Shown one piece after another: positions 24,131 to 32,740 of a stretch of DNA of 64,000 nt. A program made the position numbers and the translations under genes. The DNA is from Limnohabitans sp. Rim8 (GTDB taxonomy: Bacteria > Pseudomonadota > Gammaproteobacteria > Burkholderiales > Burkholderiaceae_C). The notes under the pieces are model-generated. The model saw nothing but the letters and a program-made list of their open reading frames with translations, had not been told where the DNA came from and ran no database searches. Where the stretch lies: the NCBI GenBank assembly GCA_945897465.1, contig CAMDFK010000006.1, positions 88,421-152,420 of the forward strand, written 5' to 3'. Numbering within the stretch: position 1 is the stretch's first letter; the number at the start of each line of letters is the position of its first letter.

Positions 24131-25141
24131 TCAGCCAGCCAAAGGCACGATTTCCTGCTCGATCGCGCCAAACAAACTCTCGCCGTTTTGGCCCTTCATT
24201 TCGATGCGGATGGTGTCGCCGTACTTCATGAATTCAGTGCTGGGCTTGCCATCGAGGATGGTTTCGATGGCGCGTTTTTCGGCGATGCAGCTGTAGCCTT
24301 TGGGCCACTCGGGTTTGCCGTTCACGTCGACGCTTTTGTTGCTCACCGTGCCGCTGCCCACCACGGAGCCAGCGCGCACATTGCGCGTCTTGCAGATGTG
24401 GGCGATCAGCTGACCAAAGTGGAATGTCATCTCGGGACCCGCTTCGCACATGCCGACTTTGCGACCGTTCCAGGTGGACTGCAGCGTCAGGTGCACGCGC
24501 CCGCCTTGCCAGGCGTCGCCCAGCTCGTCAGGCGTCACAGCCACGGGGCTGAAGGCGGTGGCGGGTTTGCTCTGGAAGAAGCCAAAGCCTTTGGCCAACT
24601 CATTGGGAATCAGGTTGCGCAGGCTCACGTCGTTGGCCAGCATGAGAAGGCGAACGCCCTCGATGGCGTCATCGGCGCTGGTTTGCATGGGCACATCGCC
24701 GGTGATGACGGCGATTTCGGCTTCAAAGTCAATGCCAAACGCTTCGCTGGCGCAGACCACCGGATCGCAAGGGCCGATGAAGTCATCGCTGCCGCCTTGG
24801 TACATCAGAGGGTCGGTGTAGAAGCTGCTGGGCACTTCGGAGTTGCGTGCCGCACGAACCAACTCCACATGGTTGAGGTAGGCTGAGCCGTCGGCCCATT
24901 GGTAGGCGCGGGGCAGCGGGGCCATGCATTGCGCCGGGTCAAACGGGAAAGCGTGGCGGGCTTTGCCTTGGTTCAAGGTCGTGTACAGGTCTTCCAGTTG
25001 CGGGGCCAGAAAGTTCCAGTCGTCGAGCACTTGCTGGAGTTTGCTGGCGATGCTGGTCGCATAATGCGCTGAGCTCAGGTCGCGCGAGACCACCACCAGC
25101 TGTCCGTCGCGTGAGCCGTCTTTGTAGGTCGCCAATTTCAT
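24131..25141 (-). CDS. Fumarylacetoacetate hydrolase family protein
   Basis: The 336-residue FAH-superfamily enzyme has the metal-binding E-x-E in GIDFEAEIAVITGD (about residue 140) and an Asp in ANDVSLRNL. The longer N-terminal domain LATYKDGSRDGQLVVVSRDL separates it from the short HpaG-type members. Likely reactions are C-C cleavage of fumarylacetoacetate (tyrosine catabolism) or a related fumarylpyruvate. A divergent IclR regulator and a dyad in the shared promoter support inducible aromatic-acid control. Confidence 0.82.
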   Translation of the reverse strand: MKLATYKDGSRDGQLVVVSRDLSSAHYATSIASKLQQVLDDWNFLAPQLEDLYTTLNQGKARHAFPFDPAQCMAPLPRAYQWADGSAYLNHVELVRAARNSEVPSSFYTDPLMYQGGSDDFIGPCDPVVCASEAFGIDFEAEIAVITGDVPMQTSADDAIEGVRLLMLANDVSLRNLIPNELAKGFGFFQSKPATAFSPVAVTPDELGDAWQGGRVHLTLQSTWNGRKVGMCEAGPEMTFHFGQLIAHICKTRNVRAGSVVGSGTVSNKSVDVNGKPEWPKGYSCIAEKRAIETILDGKPSTEFMKYGDTIRIEMKGQNGESLFGAIEQEIVPLAG

Positions 25142-25213
25142 GATGTTTGCCCATTTTGTTCGCCTTTCACCGCGGTGGGTACCACGGGTGAATGGCGCAT
25201 TGAATTACGCATT

Positions 25214-25229
25214 GTTAAACTCGTTTAAC
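25214..25229. promoter_or_regulatory. Dyad in the FAH-IclR divergent promoter
   Basis: GTTAAAC and GTTTAAC form perfect 7-bp arms around TC, and TAAAC repeats 5 bases further on. It lies between the two divergent start codons and is AT-rich, as expected for an IclR-family operator. Confidence 0.5.
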
Positions 25230-25254
25230 TAAACGAAACCTGATTCTAGAGCAT

Positions 25255-26082
25255 ATGGTTACCGAAAGCAGCTTGGACACGACCCCGGACGGGGACAAAG
25301 CGCGCGCAGGCATCCAGTCGGTGGAGGTGGGATTTGCCCTGCTCGATGTGCTGGCGCAGGCCCCTGGGCCCTTGATGTTGCGCGATCTGGCCAGCGCAGC
25401 TGGCATGAGCGCGGCCAAGGCCCACCGCTACCTGGTGAGCTTTCAGCGTCTGAACCTGGTGGTGCAGGACGCCAACACCCGTTATGAACTGGGCCCCGCC
25501 ACCTTGCGCCTGGGTTTGGCCACCTTGTCTCGGCTGGATGCGGTCAAACTTGCGCGTGAGCGCTTGCCAACTTTGATGGATCAAACCGGCCACACCTTGG
25601 CCCTGGCCGTCTGGGGCAACCGGGGCCCGACCCTGGTGCACTGGCAGGAAACCCCACTGGCCATGCCAGTGAGTTTGCGTCTGGGCGATGTGATGCCGCT
25701 GTTGTCATCGGCCACGGGCCGGTGCTTTGCCGCCTTCATGGGCCACGGCGGTGCGGCCGACAAGGCCCGGCCCATGCTCGATGCCGAACTGGTCCTCGCC
25801 CGCAAATTGGGCCGCAGTGATTTGCCGTCCACCGCCGCGCAGGTGCAAGCCCTGTTGACCGAAACCCGCGCACAGGGTCTGGGCCGCGTGGTCAATGTGC
25901 TGCTGCCCGGCATTTCAGGTTTATGTGCGCCCGTGTTCGATGCAGGGGGACATCTGGCTATGGGTGTGGTGTCGCTGGGGTCTTCGGCCACCTTCGATGC
26001 CGACTGGCAAGGCCCAGCAGCGCAGGCGCTGCGCACATTTGCCACGCAGTTGTCGGCCGACTTGGGCTGGCGCTCAAGCTGA
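25255..26082 (+). CDS. IclR-family transcriptional regulator
   Basis: The 275-residue regulator has an N-terminal winged helix-turn-helix (about residues 20-80) with LRDLASAAGMSAAKAHRYLV and LVVQDANTRYELGPATLRLG. A GAF-like effector domain (about residues 95-265) carries RLGDVMPLLSSATGRCFAAF and GISGLCAPVFDAGGHLAMGV. It is divergent from the FAH hydrolase and probably regulates it, with an aromatic acid or intermediate as effector; the ligand cannot be read. Confidence 0.87.
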   Translation: MVTESSLDTTPDGDKARAGIQSVEVGFALLDVLAQAPGPLMLRDLASAAGMSAAKAHRYLVSFQRLNLVVQDANTRYELGPATLRLGLATLSRLDAVKLARERLPTLMDQTGHTLALAVWGNRGPTLVHWQETPLAMPVSLRLGDVMPLLSSATGRCFAAFMGHGGAADKARPMLDAELVLARKLGRSDLPSTAAQVQALLTETRAQGLGRVVNVLLPGISGLCAPVFDAGGHLAMGVVSLGSSATFDADWQGPAAQALRTFATQLSADLGWRSS

Positions 26083-26142
26083 GTGAGCTCACCAGAATTT
26101 CGCGGCAGTCCTCAGATCCCTTGACCCACGCCTTGTGAACCC

Positions 26143-27570
26143 ATGAGCACGGTGCCGCCCAAGCCAATTCCCGTTGTCGCGCGGTCCGGTCGGCCGAGCA
26201 CGCGCAACTTGCTTGGCTGGGGTGCGTTGGTGTTGGCGCTGCACCTTGCTGTACTGCTGAGCCTGGCGGGCACGTTGGACTGGCAGTTGAACGCCCCCCA
26301 GACGCTGCGCACGGGTCCGGTACAGACACGCCACATCGCGGCATCTGCGGCGGCACCCACAGTCCAAGTGCTGCCCGCCGCACCAGCAGCACGCACACGC
26401 ATCGCTATGGTAGAAAAACCCAAACCCAAACCCATCCCCCCTCCCAAGCCCGCCACTCCCAAAACTGCGGCGCTCTTTCAACCGCCACAAACAACTGCCA
26501 CAGCTGAAGGGTCACCCACAGCCGAACCCAATACGCCATCAGATCTGGATGAACCTCAAACCGCCAACCTGACCAATTCAGAACCGCTACAACAATCGGG
26601 CCAAGTCAGCTTCGACAACTTGATGGACAGGCCTCCAACAATAGACCTTACAGCCACAACTGAATCACAGTCAGACCCTGTCACTGCCAAGGCGCCTGAG
26701 GCTGATATTGCTGCGCCAGTCACCACGACGCCAGAAGGCTTAGCACCTGCCGATCCTCCAAACCCCACGCCAACGACCGCACCGACAAACGGCCAAGCCG
26801 AGGCAGCAAAAACGCGTGAAAACCAGCGCATTGAAACCAGAGACACGCCCACCATGCCTGCGCCCGAGGGCGTCGCCGGCACCACCCTGGCTTTGCCTGA
26901 AATAGCCTTGACTTCGCTGCCACCTTCGGCCTTGCTGAGCTACCGGCTCAACGGCCAAGATAAAGGCGTCCCATACCAAGCCTCTGGCCAGCTGCGATGG
27001 CAGCACAACGCCAGCGTCTACAGCATGAGCTTGTCTGTCAGGGCCTTTTTACTGGGCTCCAGGCACTGGCGCAGCGTGGGTCAAATCAACAACACAGGCT
27101 TGGCACCGACCCGGTTTTCAGACAGTTGGCGCAGTGAACGAGCGGCTCACTTTGACCGCCCGAACCAACGCATCGTGTTCAGCAACAATGCACCCGCTGC
27201 GCCCTTGCAGCCAGGTGCGCAAGACCAAGTCAGCCTGTATGTGCAACTGGCCGCCGCTATGGCTCAGCCAGGCCAACCGATGCCACCCGGCACACGGCTA
27301 CAGATTCAGACGGCCACCGTGCGCGACGCATTGCCTTGGCTGTTGACGCTAGAAAATCAGGAAATACTGGAAGTGGATGGCCAAAGCTTTCAGACCGTGA
27401 AATGGGTGTGCCAACCGCGCAACCGATTTGATGCCCAAGTGGAATTTTGGGTTTCAGCCGCACACGATTGGCTGCCGGCACGCATCCGCATCACTCAAGC
27501 CAGTGGAAGCTACATCGACCTGCAGCTGATTGGGCGTGAAGCCTTGGACGCCCTACCGTTAAACCCATGA
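26143..27570 (+). CDS. DUF3108 protein with proline-rich N-terminus
   Basis: The 475-residue protein has one N-terminal membrane helix (LGWGALVLALHLAVLLSLAG), then a TonB-like region rich in Pro/Lys (KPKPKPIPPPKP, about residues 90-105). A long Pro/Thr/Ala linker leads to the C-terminal DUF3108 beta-domain (about residues 265-475, YRLNGQDKGVPYQASGQL and later QFWVS-like strands). The layout suggests an inner-membrane anchor with a periplasm-spanning linker. Function is unknown. Confidence 0.75.
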   Translation: MSTVPPKPIPVVARSGRPSTRNLLGWGALVLALHLAVLLSLAGTLDWQLNAPQTLRTGPVQTRHIAASAAAPTVQVLPAAPAARTRIAMVEKPKPKPIPPPKPATPKTAALFQPPQTTATAEGSPTAEPNTPSDLDEPQTANLTNSEPLQQSGQVSFDNLMDRPPTIDLTATTESQSDPVTAKAPEADIAAPVTTTPEGLAPADPPNPTPTTAPTNGQAEAAKTRENQRIETRDTPTMPAPEGVAGTTLALPEIALTSLPPSALLSYRLNGQDKGVPYQASGQLRWQHNASVYSMSLSVRAFLLGSRHWRSVGQINNTGLAPTRFSDSWRSERAAHFDRPNQRIVFSNNAPAAPLQPGAQDQVSLYVQLAAAMAQPGQPMPPGTRLQIQTATVRDALPWLLTLENQEILEVDGQSFQTVKWVCQPRNRFDAQVEFWVSAAHDWLPARIRITQASGSYIDLQLIGREALDALPLNP

Positions 27571-27670
27571 GCCCATCCCACCACCCAACGATTCCACCAA
27601 AAACCACACCCACTTGAAGTTGTTACACATGCACCCACTTGCAAGCCACAACTTGAGGGAGAATGAAGGC

Positions 27671-27952
27671 ATGAACCTGTTGTACGAATCAGAAACTTTT
27701 GCCGTGATGCACATGCTGGCCAATGCGCCGGTCGAAGCGGCGTCCCACAGCAGCACGCCCCAGCTGGAGCGCCATGGTTTCGAAATCGTGGACAAACGGT
27801 CGGGCAAAGAGGTGTACCTGGACGGCTCCTGGGCTGAAATGTTCCAGCAGCAGATTCAAGCTTGGCAGCAGCACACCCCCACACAAGAAGAGGTCGAGGA
27901 CACCCTCGAAGGCTACACAGGTCTGGCCCAGCAGCCCGTCGTGGTGCATTGA
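27671..27952 (+). CDS. DUF3567 family small protein
   Basis: The 93-residue acidic protein starts MNLLYESETFAVMHM at the ATG 27671, following an in-frame upstream ATG that lacks conservation. GFEIVDKRSGKEVYLDGSWA and the acidic TPTQEEVEDTLEGY tail are typical. The family is restricted to Burkholderiales-type bacteria and has no known function. It overlaps nothing and ends 8 bases before the convergent AbrB-type permease. Confidence 0.78.
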   Translation: MNLLYESETFAVMHMLANAPVEAASHSSTPQLERHGFEIVDKRSGKEVYLDGSWAEMFQQQIQAWQQHTPTQEEVEDTLEGYTGLAQQPVVVH

Positions 27953-27959
27953 CGGCCCA

Positions 27960-29036
27960 TCAAGCCTTGGCCATCCGCCGTGTCACCCAGGTGAACAACG
28001 GCCCCACAACCAGCAAGACCGCGACCAAACGGCAGACCTGAAAAGCCGTGACCACCGGCACCCCCAGCTGCAGCACCTTGGCCGTGATGGCCATCTCGGT
28101 GATCCCGCCGGGTGCCGTGCCCAAAATCATCGTGGCCGGGTGCAAGCCCGTGCCCCACGCCAGGGCCATGCCAAACACCACCGACGCGCCCATCATCCAC
28201 AACGAACCCCAGGCCACAGAGGCCAGCCAGCCGGGAGCGGTCTTGACGAATTCGCGCCGAAACCGGATACCCAGGCTCACCCCGATGACCAGCTGCGCCG
28301 CGTTGGACAGCACATTGGGCACTGCCGACCACTGCCAACCCAACAGAGTCACCGCCATCGACGCCAGCAATGCGCCCATGAACCACGGGTTGGTGCGACC
28401 CAGCTTGAGCATGACCCAGCCGCCAGCTGCCGTCACCAAGCCCAGCCAAAGCAAGCCCGGCCATTGCGCCAGCCGCGGGCCGGGCAACAAGGATGCATCC
28501 ACCGTCAAGCCCCATTGGTGCTGTGCCCACTGCATGCCAAACGGCACGGCAATCACCACCATCACCAAGCGCATGCTGTGCGCCGCCGCCACCAGATCGG
28601 TGCGGGCGCCGTGGCGCTCGGCCAGCAGCGTCATCTCGGACGCACCGCCAATTGAGCCCGAAAAATACGTGGTGGCCCACAAAGCCCTGGGCGGCAGGTG
28701 AGCCCACTCGGCGCCGTGGCGACGCTGTAACCACAAACCAAACAAGGCCCCCAGCGCCAGCGCCCACACCACCGCCAGCACAATGGCCCACCACTGCGCC
28801 AACACCAGCGCGCTGACTTGCGGCGTGAAATACAAGCCCAAGGCCGTTCCAATCACCCACTGACCGCTGTTGCGCAACAAATTGGCACTGTGGGTCGGCG
28901 CGCCGGCCATAGAAGCCAGCGCTGTGATCAGCAAAGGACCCAGCATCCAAGGAATGGGCGTGCCCAGCCAGACGCACAGTTCAGCGGCCAGCCAGGCGGC
29001 AACCAAAGTGCCAAAGGTGCGTGGCCAACTTTTCAA
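27960..29036 (-). CDS. AbrB-family membrane transporter
   Basis: About 358 residues with some ten hydrophobic helices in two homologous halves, each carrying the AbrB-duplication pattern: TYFSGSIGGASEMTLLA in the first and ILGTAPGGITEMAITA in the second. This family is often mislabelled ammonia monooxygenase; it is a predicted permease of unknown substrate. No ATG lies near the domain start; a TTG at 29036 gives a sensible N-terminus 31 bases after the upstream aminotransferase stop. The same-strand order suggests co-transcription with the aminotransferase. Confidence 0.72.
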   Translation of the reverse strand: MKSWPRTFGTLVAAWLAAELCVWLGTPIPWMLGPLLITALASMAGAPTHSANLLRNSGQWVIGTALGLYFTPQVSALVLAQWWAIVLAVVWALALGALFGLWLQRRHGAEWAHLPPRALWATTYFSGSIGGASEMTLLAERHGARTDLVAAAHSMRLVMVVIAVPFGMQWAQHQWGLTVDASLLPGPRLAQWPGLLWLGLVTAAGGWVMLKLGRTNPWFMGALLASMAVTLLGWQWSAVPNVLSNAAQLVIGVSLGIRFRREFVKTAPGWLASVAWGSLWMMGASVVFGMALAWGTGLHPATMILGTAPGGITEMAITAKVLQLGVPVVTAFQVCRLVAVLLVVGPLFTWVTRRMAKA

Positions 29037-29067
29037 GGATGCGCCCCAGCACCCTGTGTCCCGTGCA

Positions 29068-30402
29068 TCAAGCGTGTCGGCGGATGCTGTCGGCCAAGGT
29101 CTGCACGATCTGGTCGATGTGCGCGTCTTGCACAATGTAAGGCGGGCAAATGACGATGTTCTCGCCTGCCGGGCGCACCCAAACGCCGTGGTGGAAGCAG
29201 TCCATGAAGATGTCGTAAGCCCGCTTGCCCGGTGTGCCCGGAATGCTGGCCAGTTCCACCGCCCCGGCCAAGCCCAGCGTGCGGATGCCCACCACATTGG
29301 GCAAACCCTTCAAGGCGCTGTGCATCGCGTCGCCCAACACCCGGCCCTGTTGTCCCGCACGGGCAAACAGGTTTTCTTCCTTCATCAAGTCGAGCGTGGC
29401 AATCGCAGCCGCACAGGCCACGGGGTGACCGGAATAGGTGTAACCGTGGAAAAACTCGATGGCGTGGGCAGGCGAGTTCGCGTTCATCATCGCGTCGTAG
29501 ATGAAGTCGCGGCAGATCACGCCACCCAGCGGGATCACGCCGTTCGTCACCGCCTTGGCGAAGTTGAGCATGTCGGGCACCACGCCGTAGTAATCGGCAC
29601 CAAAGTTCACGCCCAAACGGCCAAAACCGGTGATCACCTCATCAAAAATCAACAAAATGCCGTGCTTGTCGCAAATCTCGCGCAGACGCTTCACATAGCC
29701 TTGAGGCGGGATGTACCAACCCGCGCTGCCCGCAATCGGCTCGACGATGACTGCCGCGATGTTGCTCGGGTCGTGCAGCACCAAGATGCGGTTTTCCAGC
29801 TCGAGCAAAGGATCTTCAGCCCACACCGGTTCTTCGTGGTGGATGTAAGCGTGGTTCACCGGGTCGTGAATGAAACGCATGTGGTCCACACGCGGCAGCA
29901 GTTGTGCGCCGTACACCTTGCGGTTGGCAGGCAAGCCACCCACGCTCATGCCACCGAAGTTGACGCCGTGGTAACCCTTTTCCCGGCCAATGAACACATT
30001 GCGGTGGCCTTCGCCCCGGGCGCGGTGGTAGGCCAGCGCCACTTTCAGGGCGGTGTCGGCCGCCTCAGAGCCCGAATTGCAAAACAGCACCTTGTTCAGA
30101 TCACCTGGCGCCATGTCGGCGATCATCTGCGCCGCTTTGAAGGCCTTGTCGTTGCTCGCCTGGAAAGCCGTGGCGTAGTCCAGCGTGTCCAGCTGGTTTT
30201 TGATGGCTTCATTGATCGGGCGGCGGTTGTGCCCTGCGCCCACGCACCACAAGCTGGAAATGCCATCAATCACCTTCTTGCCGTCGTGGGTGGTGAAGTG
30301 CATGCCCTCGGCCCCTACGAACACGCGCGGGTCTTGCTTGAAGGTGCGGTTGGGTGTGAAGGGCAACCATTGGTTGTCCATGTGAAAGACTGTATTGGAC
30401 AC
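29068..30402 (-). CDS. Class III (omega-amino acid:pyruvate type) aminotransferase
   Basis: A PLP-dependent enzyme of about 444 residues. Motifs are SSLWCVGAGHNRRPI, the cofactor-phosphate site FCNSGSEAADTALK, the Asp of ILLIFDEVITGFGR, and the Schiff-base Lys in NFAKAVTNGVIPLGG. The pattern is closest to beta-alanine:pyruvate transaminase. A GTG at 30402 with AGGAG 7 bases upstream is preferred; the ATG at 30381 is the alternative. It would convert beta-alanine or similar amines to aldehydes/semialdehydes with pyruvate as acceptor. The partner semialdehyde dehydrogenase is not adjacent. Confidence 0.85.
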   Translation of the reverse strand: MSNTVFHMDNQWLPFTPNRTFKQDPRVFVGAEGMHFTTHDGKKVIDGISSLWCVGAGHNRRPINEAIKNQLDTLDYATAFQASNDKAFKAAQMIADMAPGDLNKVLFCNSGSEAADTALKVALAYHRARGEGHRNVFIGREKGYHGVNFGGMSVGGLPANRKVYGAQLLPRVDHMRFIHDPVNHAYIHHEEPVWAEDPLLELENRILVLHDPSNIAAVIVEPIAGSAGWYIPPQGYVKRLREICDKHGILLIFDEVITGFGRLGVNFGADYYGVVPDMLNFAKAVTNGVIPLGGVICRDFIYDAMMNANSPAHAIEFFHGYTYSGHPVACAAAIATLDLMKEENLFARAGQQGRVLGDAMHSALKGLPNVVGIRTLGLAGAVELASIPGTPGKRAYDIFMDCFHHGVWVRPAGENIVICPPYIVQDAHIDQIVQTLADSIRRHA

Positions 30403-30571
30403 GGCAAAACTCCTCGAAAACAATTCTCCCAATCAGTTTAATCCTGAATACATCTGTCACCTGCACAAGCGTGACACACCCTCCATGACCGTGATGGAGG
30501 TCTTTACAATCAAGCGATCCATCGAATATCTGACCCTTGTCAGATCGCGGCGAAACCCCCAGCATTCACCC

Positions 30572-31420
30572 ATGACCTCTACCTACATCCTGACCCTGTC
30601 TTGCCCCGACCGAACCGGCATCGTGCACGCCGTGTCGGGCTTTTTGCTCGAGCATGGGGGCAATATTGAAGAAGCGGCCCAATACAACGACCACGACACA
30701 GGTTTGTTTTTCATGCGCGTTCAGTTCGCCTGTGCTCGGGCCGATGGCCCGACGTTGGCAACGCAATGGGGCGAATTTGCCCAGACTTTTGGCATGAAAT
30801 GGAACCTTCACGCCACCGCCGAGCCTATGCGCACCGTGATCATGGTCAGCAAAGAAGGCCACTGCCTGAATGACCTGCTGTTTCGCTGGAAAAGTGGTCT
30901 GCTGCCGCTGGACATTCGCGCCATCGTCAGCAACCACCGTGAGTTTTACCAACTGGCGGCCAGCTACAACGTGCCCTTTCACCACTTACCGGTGACCGCT
31001 GCCACCAAACAACAGGTGGAAGCCAAGCAGTACGAGGTCATCCAGGCCGAGGGCGCCGAGCTGGTGGTGCTGGCGCGTTACATGCAAATTCTCTCAGACG
31101 ACCTGTGCCGCAAACTGGCCGGGCGTGCCATCAACATCCACCACAGCTTTTTGCCCAGCTTCAAAGGGGCCAAGCCCTACTACCAAGCCCACGACCGGGG
31201 TGTGAAGCTGATCGGCGCCACCGCCCACTATGTGACGGCCGATCTGGACGAAGGCCCGATCATCGAGCAAGACGTGGCCCGTGTGGACCACAGCAAAACC
31301 GTGGAAGACCTCACAGCCCAAGGCCGTGATACCGAGAGCCAAGTGCTGGCCCGTGCCGTCAAATGGCACAGCGAACACCGTGTGCTGATCAACGGCCACA
31401 AGACGGTGATTTTTAAATGA
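30572..31420 (+). CDS. purU: Formyltetrahydrofolate deformylase
   Basis: The 282-residue enzyme has an N-terminal ACT domain (TLSCPDRTGIVHAVSGFLLE, residues 5-80) and a formyl-transferase-fold catalytic domain. The catalytic residues are in INIHHSFLPSFKGAKPYYQA and the YVTADLDEGPIIEQDV segment. It hydrolyses 10-formyl-THF to formate and THF, balancing one-carbon pools. The ATG at 30572 starts the ACT domain directly; upstream in-frame codons are not conserved. A triple 42-bp repeat begins 4 bases after the stop. Confidence 0.94.
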   Translation: MTSTYILTLSCPDRTGIVHAVSGFLLEHGGNIEEAAQYNDHDTGLFFMRVQFACARADGPTLATQWGEFAQTFGMKWNLHATAEPMRTVIMVSKEGHCLNDLLFRWKSGLLPLDIRAIVSNHREFYQLAASYNVPFHHLPVTAATKQQVEAKQYEVIQAEGAELVVLARYMQILSDDLCRKLAGRAINIHHSFLPSFKGAKPYYQAHDRGVKLIGATAHYVTADLDEGPIIEQDVARVDHSKTVEDLTAQGRDTESQVLARAVKWHSEHRVLINGHKTVIFK

Positions 31421-31423
31421 ATG

Positions 31424-31549
31424 ACTTTGCGGGACAGATCTTTAGCTCTGCCCCCAACCGATCAAACTTTGCGGGGCAGATCTTTAGCTCTGTCCCCAAC
31501 CGATCAAACTTTGCGGGGCAGATCTTCAGCTCTGTCCCCAACTGATTCA
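31424..31549. repeat. Three tandem 42-bp hairpin units between purU and the LysR gene
   Basis: Units begin at 31424, 31466 and 31508 with ACTTTGCGGG and are nearly identical. Each contains GGGRCAGA and TCTGYCCC, which pair into a stem of about 8 bp with one mismatch or wobble, enclosing TCTTTAGC or TCTTCAGC. The array fills the whole gap and ends 2 bases before the LysR ATG, so it is the 3' flank of purU and the 5' leader of the regulator. No spacers are present, so it is not CRISPR. Confidence 0.85.
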
Positions 31550-31551
31550 CC

Positions 31552-32427
31552 ATGTCAGCCACCTCACGCATCCCGCCCATCCAGTGCCTCTTGACCTTTG
31601 AGGCCTTGGCGCGTTTGCGTAGCGTGACCCAAGCGGCCGAAGAGCTCTGTGTGACGCCCAGCGCGGTGAGTCACCGTGTCAAGCAGCTGGAGCAGATCAT
31701 CGGCACCAAGCTCTTTGGCCGGGCTGATTTTTCACTCACCACCGAAGGCATTGAATACCTGGCCCATGTCCGCGAAGGTTTGGTGTCGCTGCAACGCTTT
31801 CCCAGCGCCAGCAACACGCCCGGACGTCGCAAACTGCGCTTGGCGGTCACCCCCACCTTTGCGCGCTCGGTGCTGATGCCGCGCCTCAAACACTTCTTGG
31901 ACGCCTACCCGGAGATCGACATCACGCTGCAAGTGAGCATTCCCCTGCTCGACGTGGTGGCCGAAGATGCCGACCTCACGGTGCGCTTTGGCACAGGTCG
32001 TTACTCGGATGTGGAACACGTCTGCCTCGCCAAGGATGAGGTAACCCCCTTGGCATCGCCCGCTTGGCTTCGCGAAAACGGTCCCTTTGCCAGCGCCGAA
32101 GACCTGCAAGGCGTGGCCCTCTTGCGCAGCCCACTGGAGCCCTGGCGCACCTGGTTTGCCGCACACGACCTGGACTGGCCCGAGCCCATGGACGGCTCGT
32201 CTTTCAACGACATCGGCCTCATGTGCGACGCCGCCGCCCAAGGCTTGGGCGTGGGCCTGATCCGCACCAAACTGGGCGCCCCCTGGCTGGAAAGCGGCCA
32301 ACTCGTGCGCCTGTTCGAGCGCAGCGTGCCCAGCCCACACGCCCATTACCTGTGCTGGCGCACCGGCACCATGGAGCGCTGGGAATGCGCCACCTTTGCC
32401 GACTGGCTGAAAAAAGCACTGGCCTGA
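31552..32427 (+). CDS. LysR-family transcriptional regulator (GcvA-like)
   Basis: The 291-residue regulator has the N-terminal helix-turn-helix (LLTFEALARLRSVTQAAEEL and TPSAVSHRVKQLEQIIGTKL, residues 13-55). The effector-binding domain (about 90-290) starts KLRLAVTPTFARSVLMPRL. AAQGLGVGLIRTKL is the usual second-lobe motif. The target is unclear: the divergent partner typical of LysR genes is absent, and the next gene (glcD, same strand) is 313 bases away. No Shine-Dalgarno is visible because the 42-bp array runs up to the start codon. Confidence 0.87.
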   Translation: MSATSRIPPIQCLLTFEALARLRSVTQAAEELCVTPSAVSHRVKQLEQIIGTKLFGRADFSLTTEGIEYLAHVREGLVSLQRFPSASNTPGRRKLRLAVTPTFARSVLMPRLKHFLDAYPEIDITLQVSIPLLDVVAEDADLTVRFGTGRYSDVEHVCLAKDEVTPLASPAWLRENGPFASAEDLQGVALLRSPLEPWRTWFAAHDLDWPEPMDGSSFNDIGLMCDAAAQGLGVGLIRTKLGAPWLESGQLVRLFERSVPSPHAHYLCWRTGTMERWECATFADWLKKALA

Positions 32428-32518
32428 GGCATTGCCTTTTTCTGGTATGCATGCCAGTGATTGCAGCCTGCACACCAGTCATCGCCGTTCGTGCCAAGTC
32501 TTGGTAGTCCGTGCTCCC

Positions 32519-32621
32519 GTCATTGCGAGCGAAGCGCGGCAATCCAGGCGCTGCGGTCGGCCTGGCGGTAAAGTCCTTTCCAAGCACACCAACTGGATCG
32601 CCGCGCTTCACCCGCGATGAC
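32519..32621. repeat. REP-like inverted pair in the LysR-glcD gap
   Basis: A copy GTCATTGCGAGCGAAGCGCG... (32519-32547) and its reverse complement ending CCCGCGATGAC (32593-32621) are separated by 45 bases and would form a long hairpin. This pair is the only recognisable feature of the 313-base gap 32428-32740; the rest shows nothing recognisable apart from a probable glcD leader. Confidence 0.75.
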
Positions 32622-32740
32622 AATTGAAAGGGCAGCTCACCTTGCTGCCTCTGAAATTCACAAGTCCATCAAAGTTTCTTCAGCCCCACCGACCCGGCTT
32701 GGGCTTACAGTTGGGAGTAAATTTGAAGGTTTTGAATGCC

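Noticed and set aside
24131-25141. Assignment as NagK fumarylpyruvate hydrolase serving the nagGH cassette
   Set aside because: It is 16 kb away with its own IclR regulator and a longer FAH type; nothing in the sequence ties it to the cassette.
28870-30441. Forward 523-residue ORF
   Set aside because: It lies antisense to the class III aminotransferase and the start of the AbrB-type permease, shows no family motif and is an effect of high GC in the third codon position.
31424-31549. CRISPR array
   Set aside because: The three 42-bp units are directly adjacent with no unique spacers and no cas genes are present.
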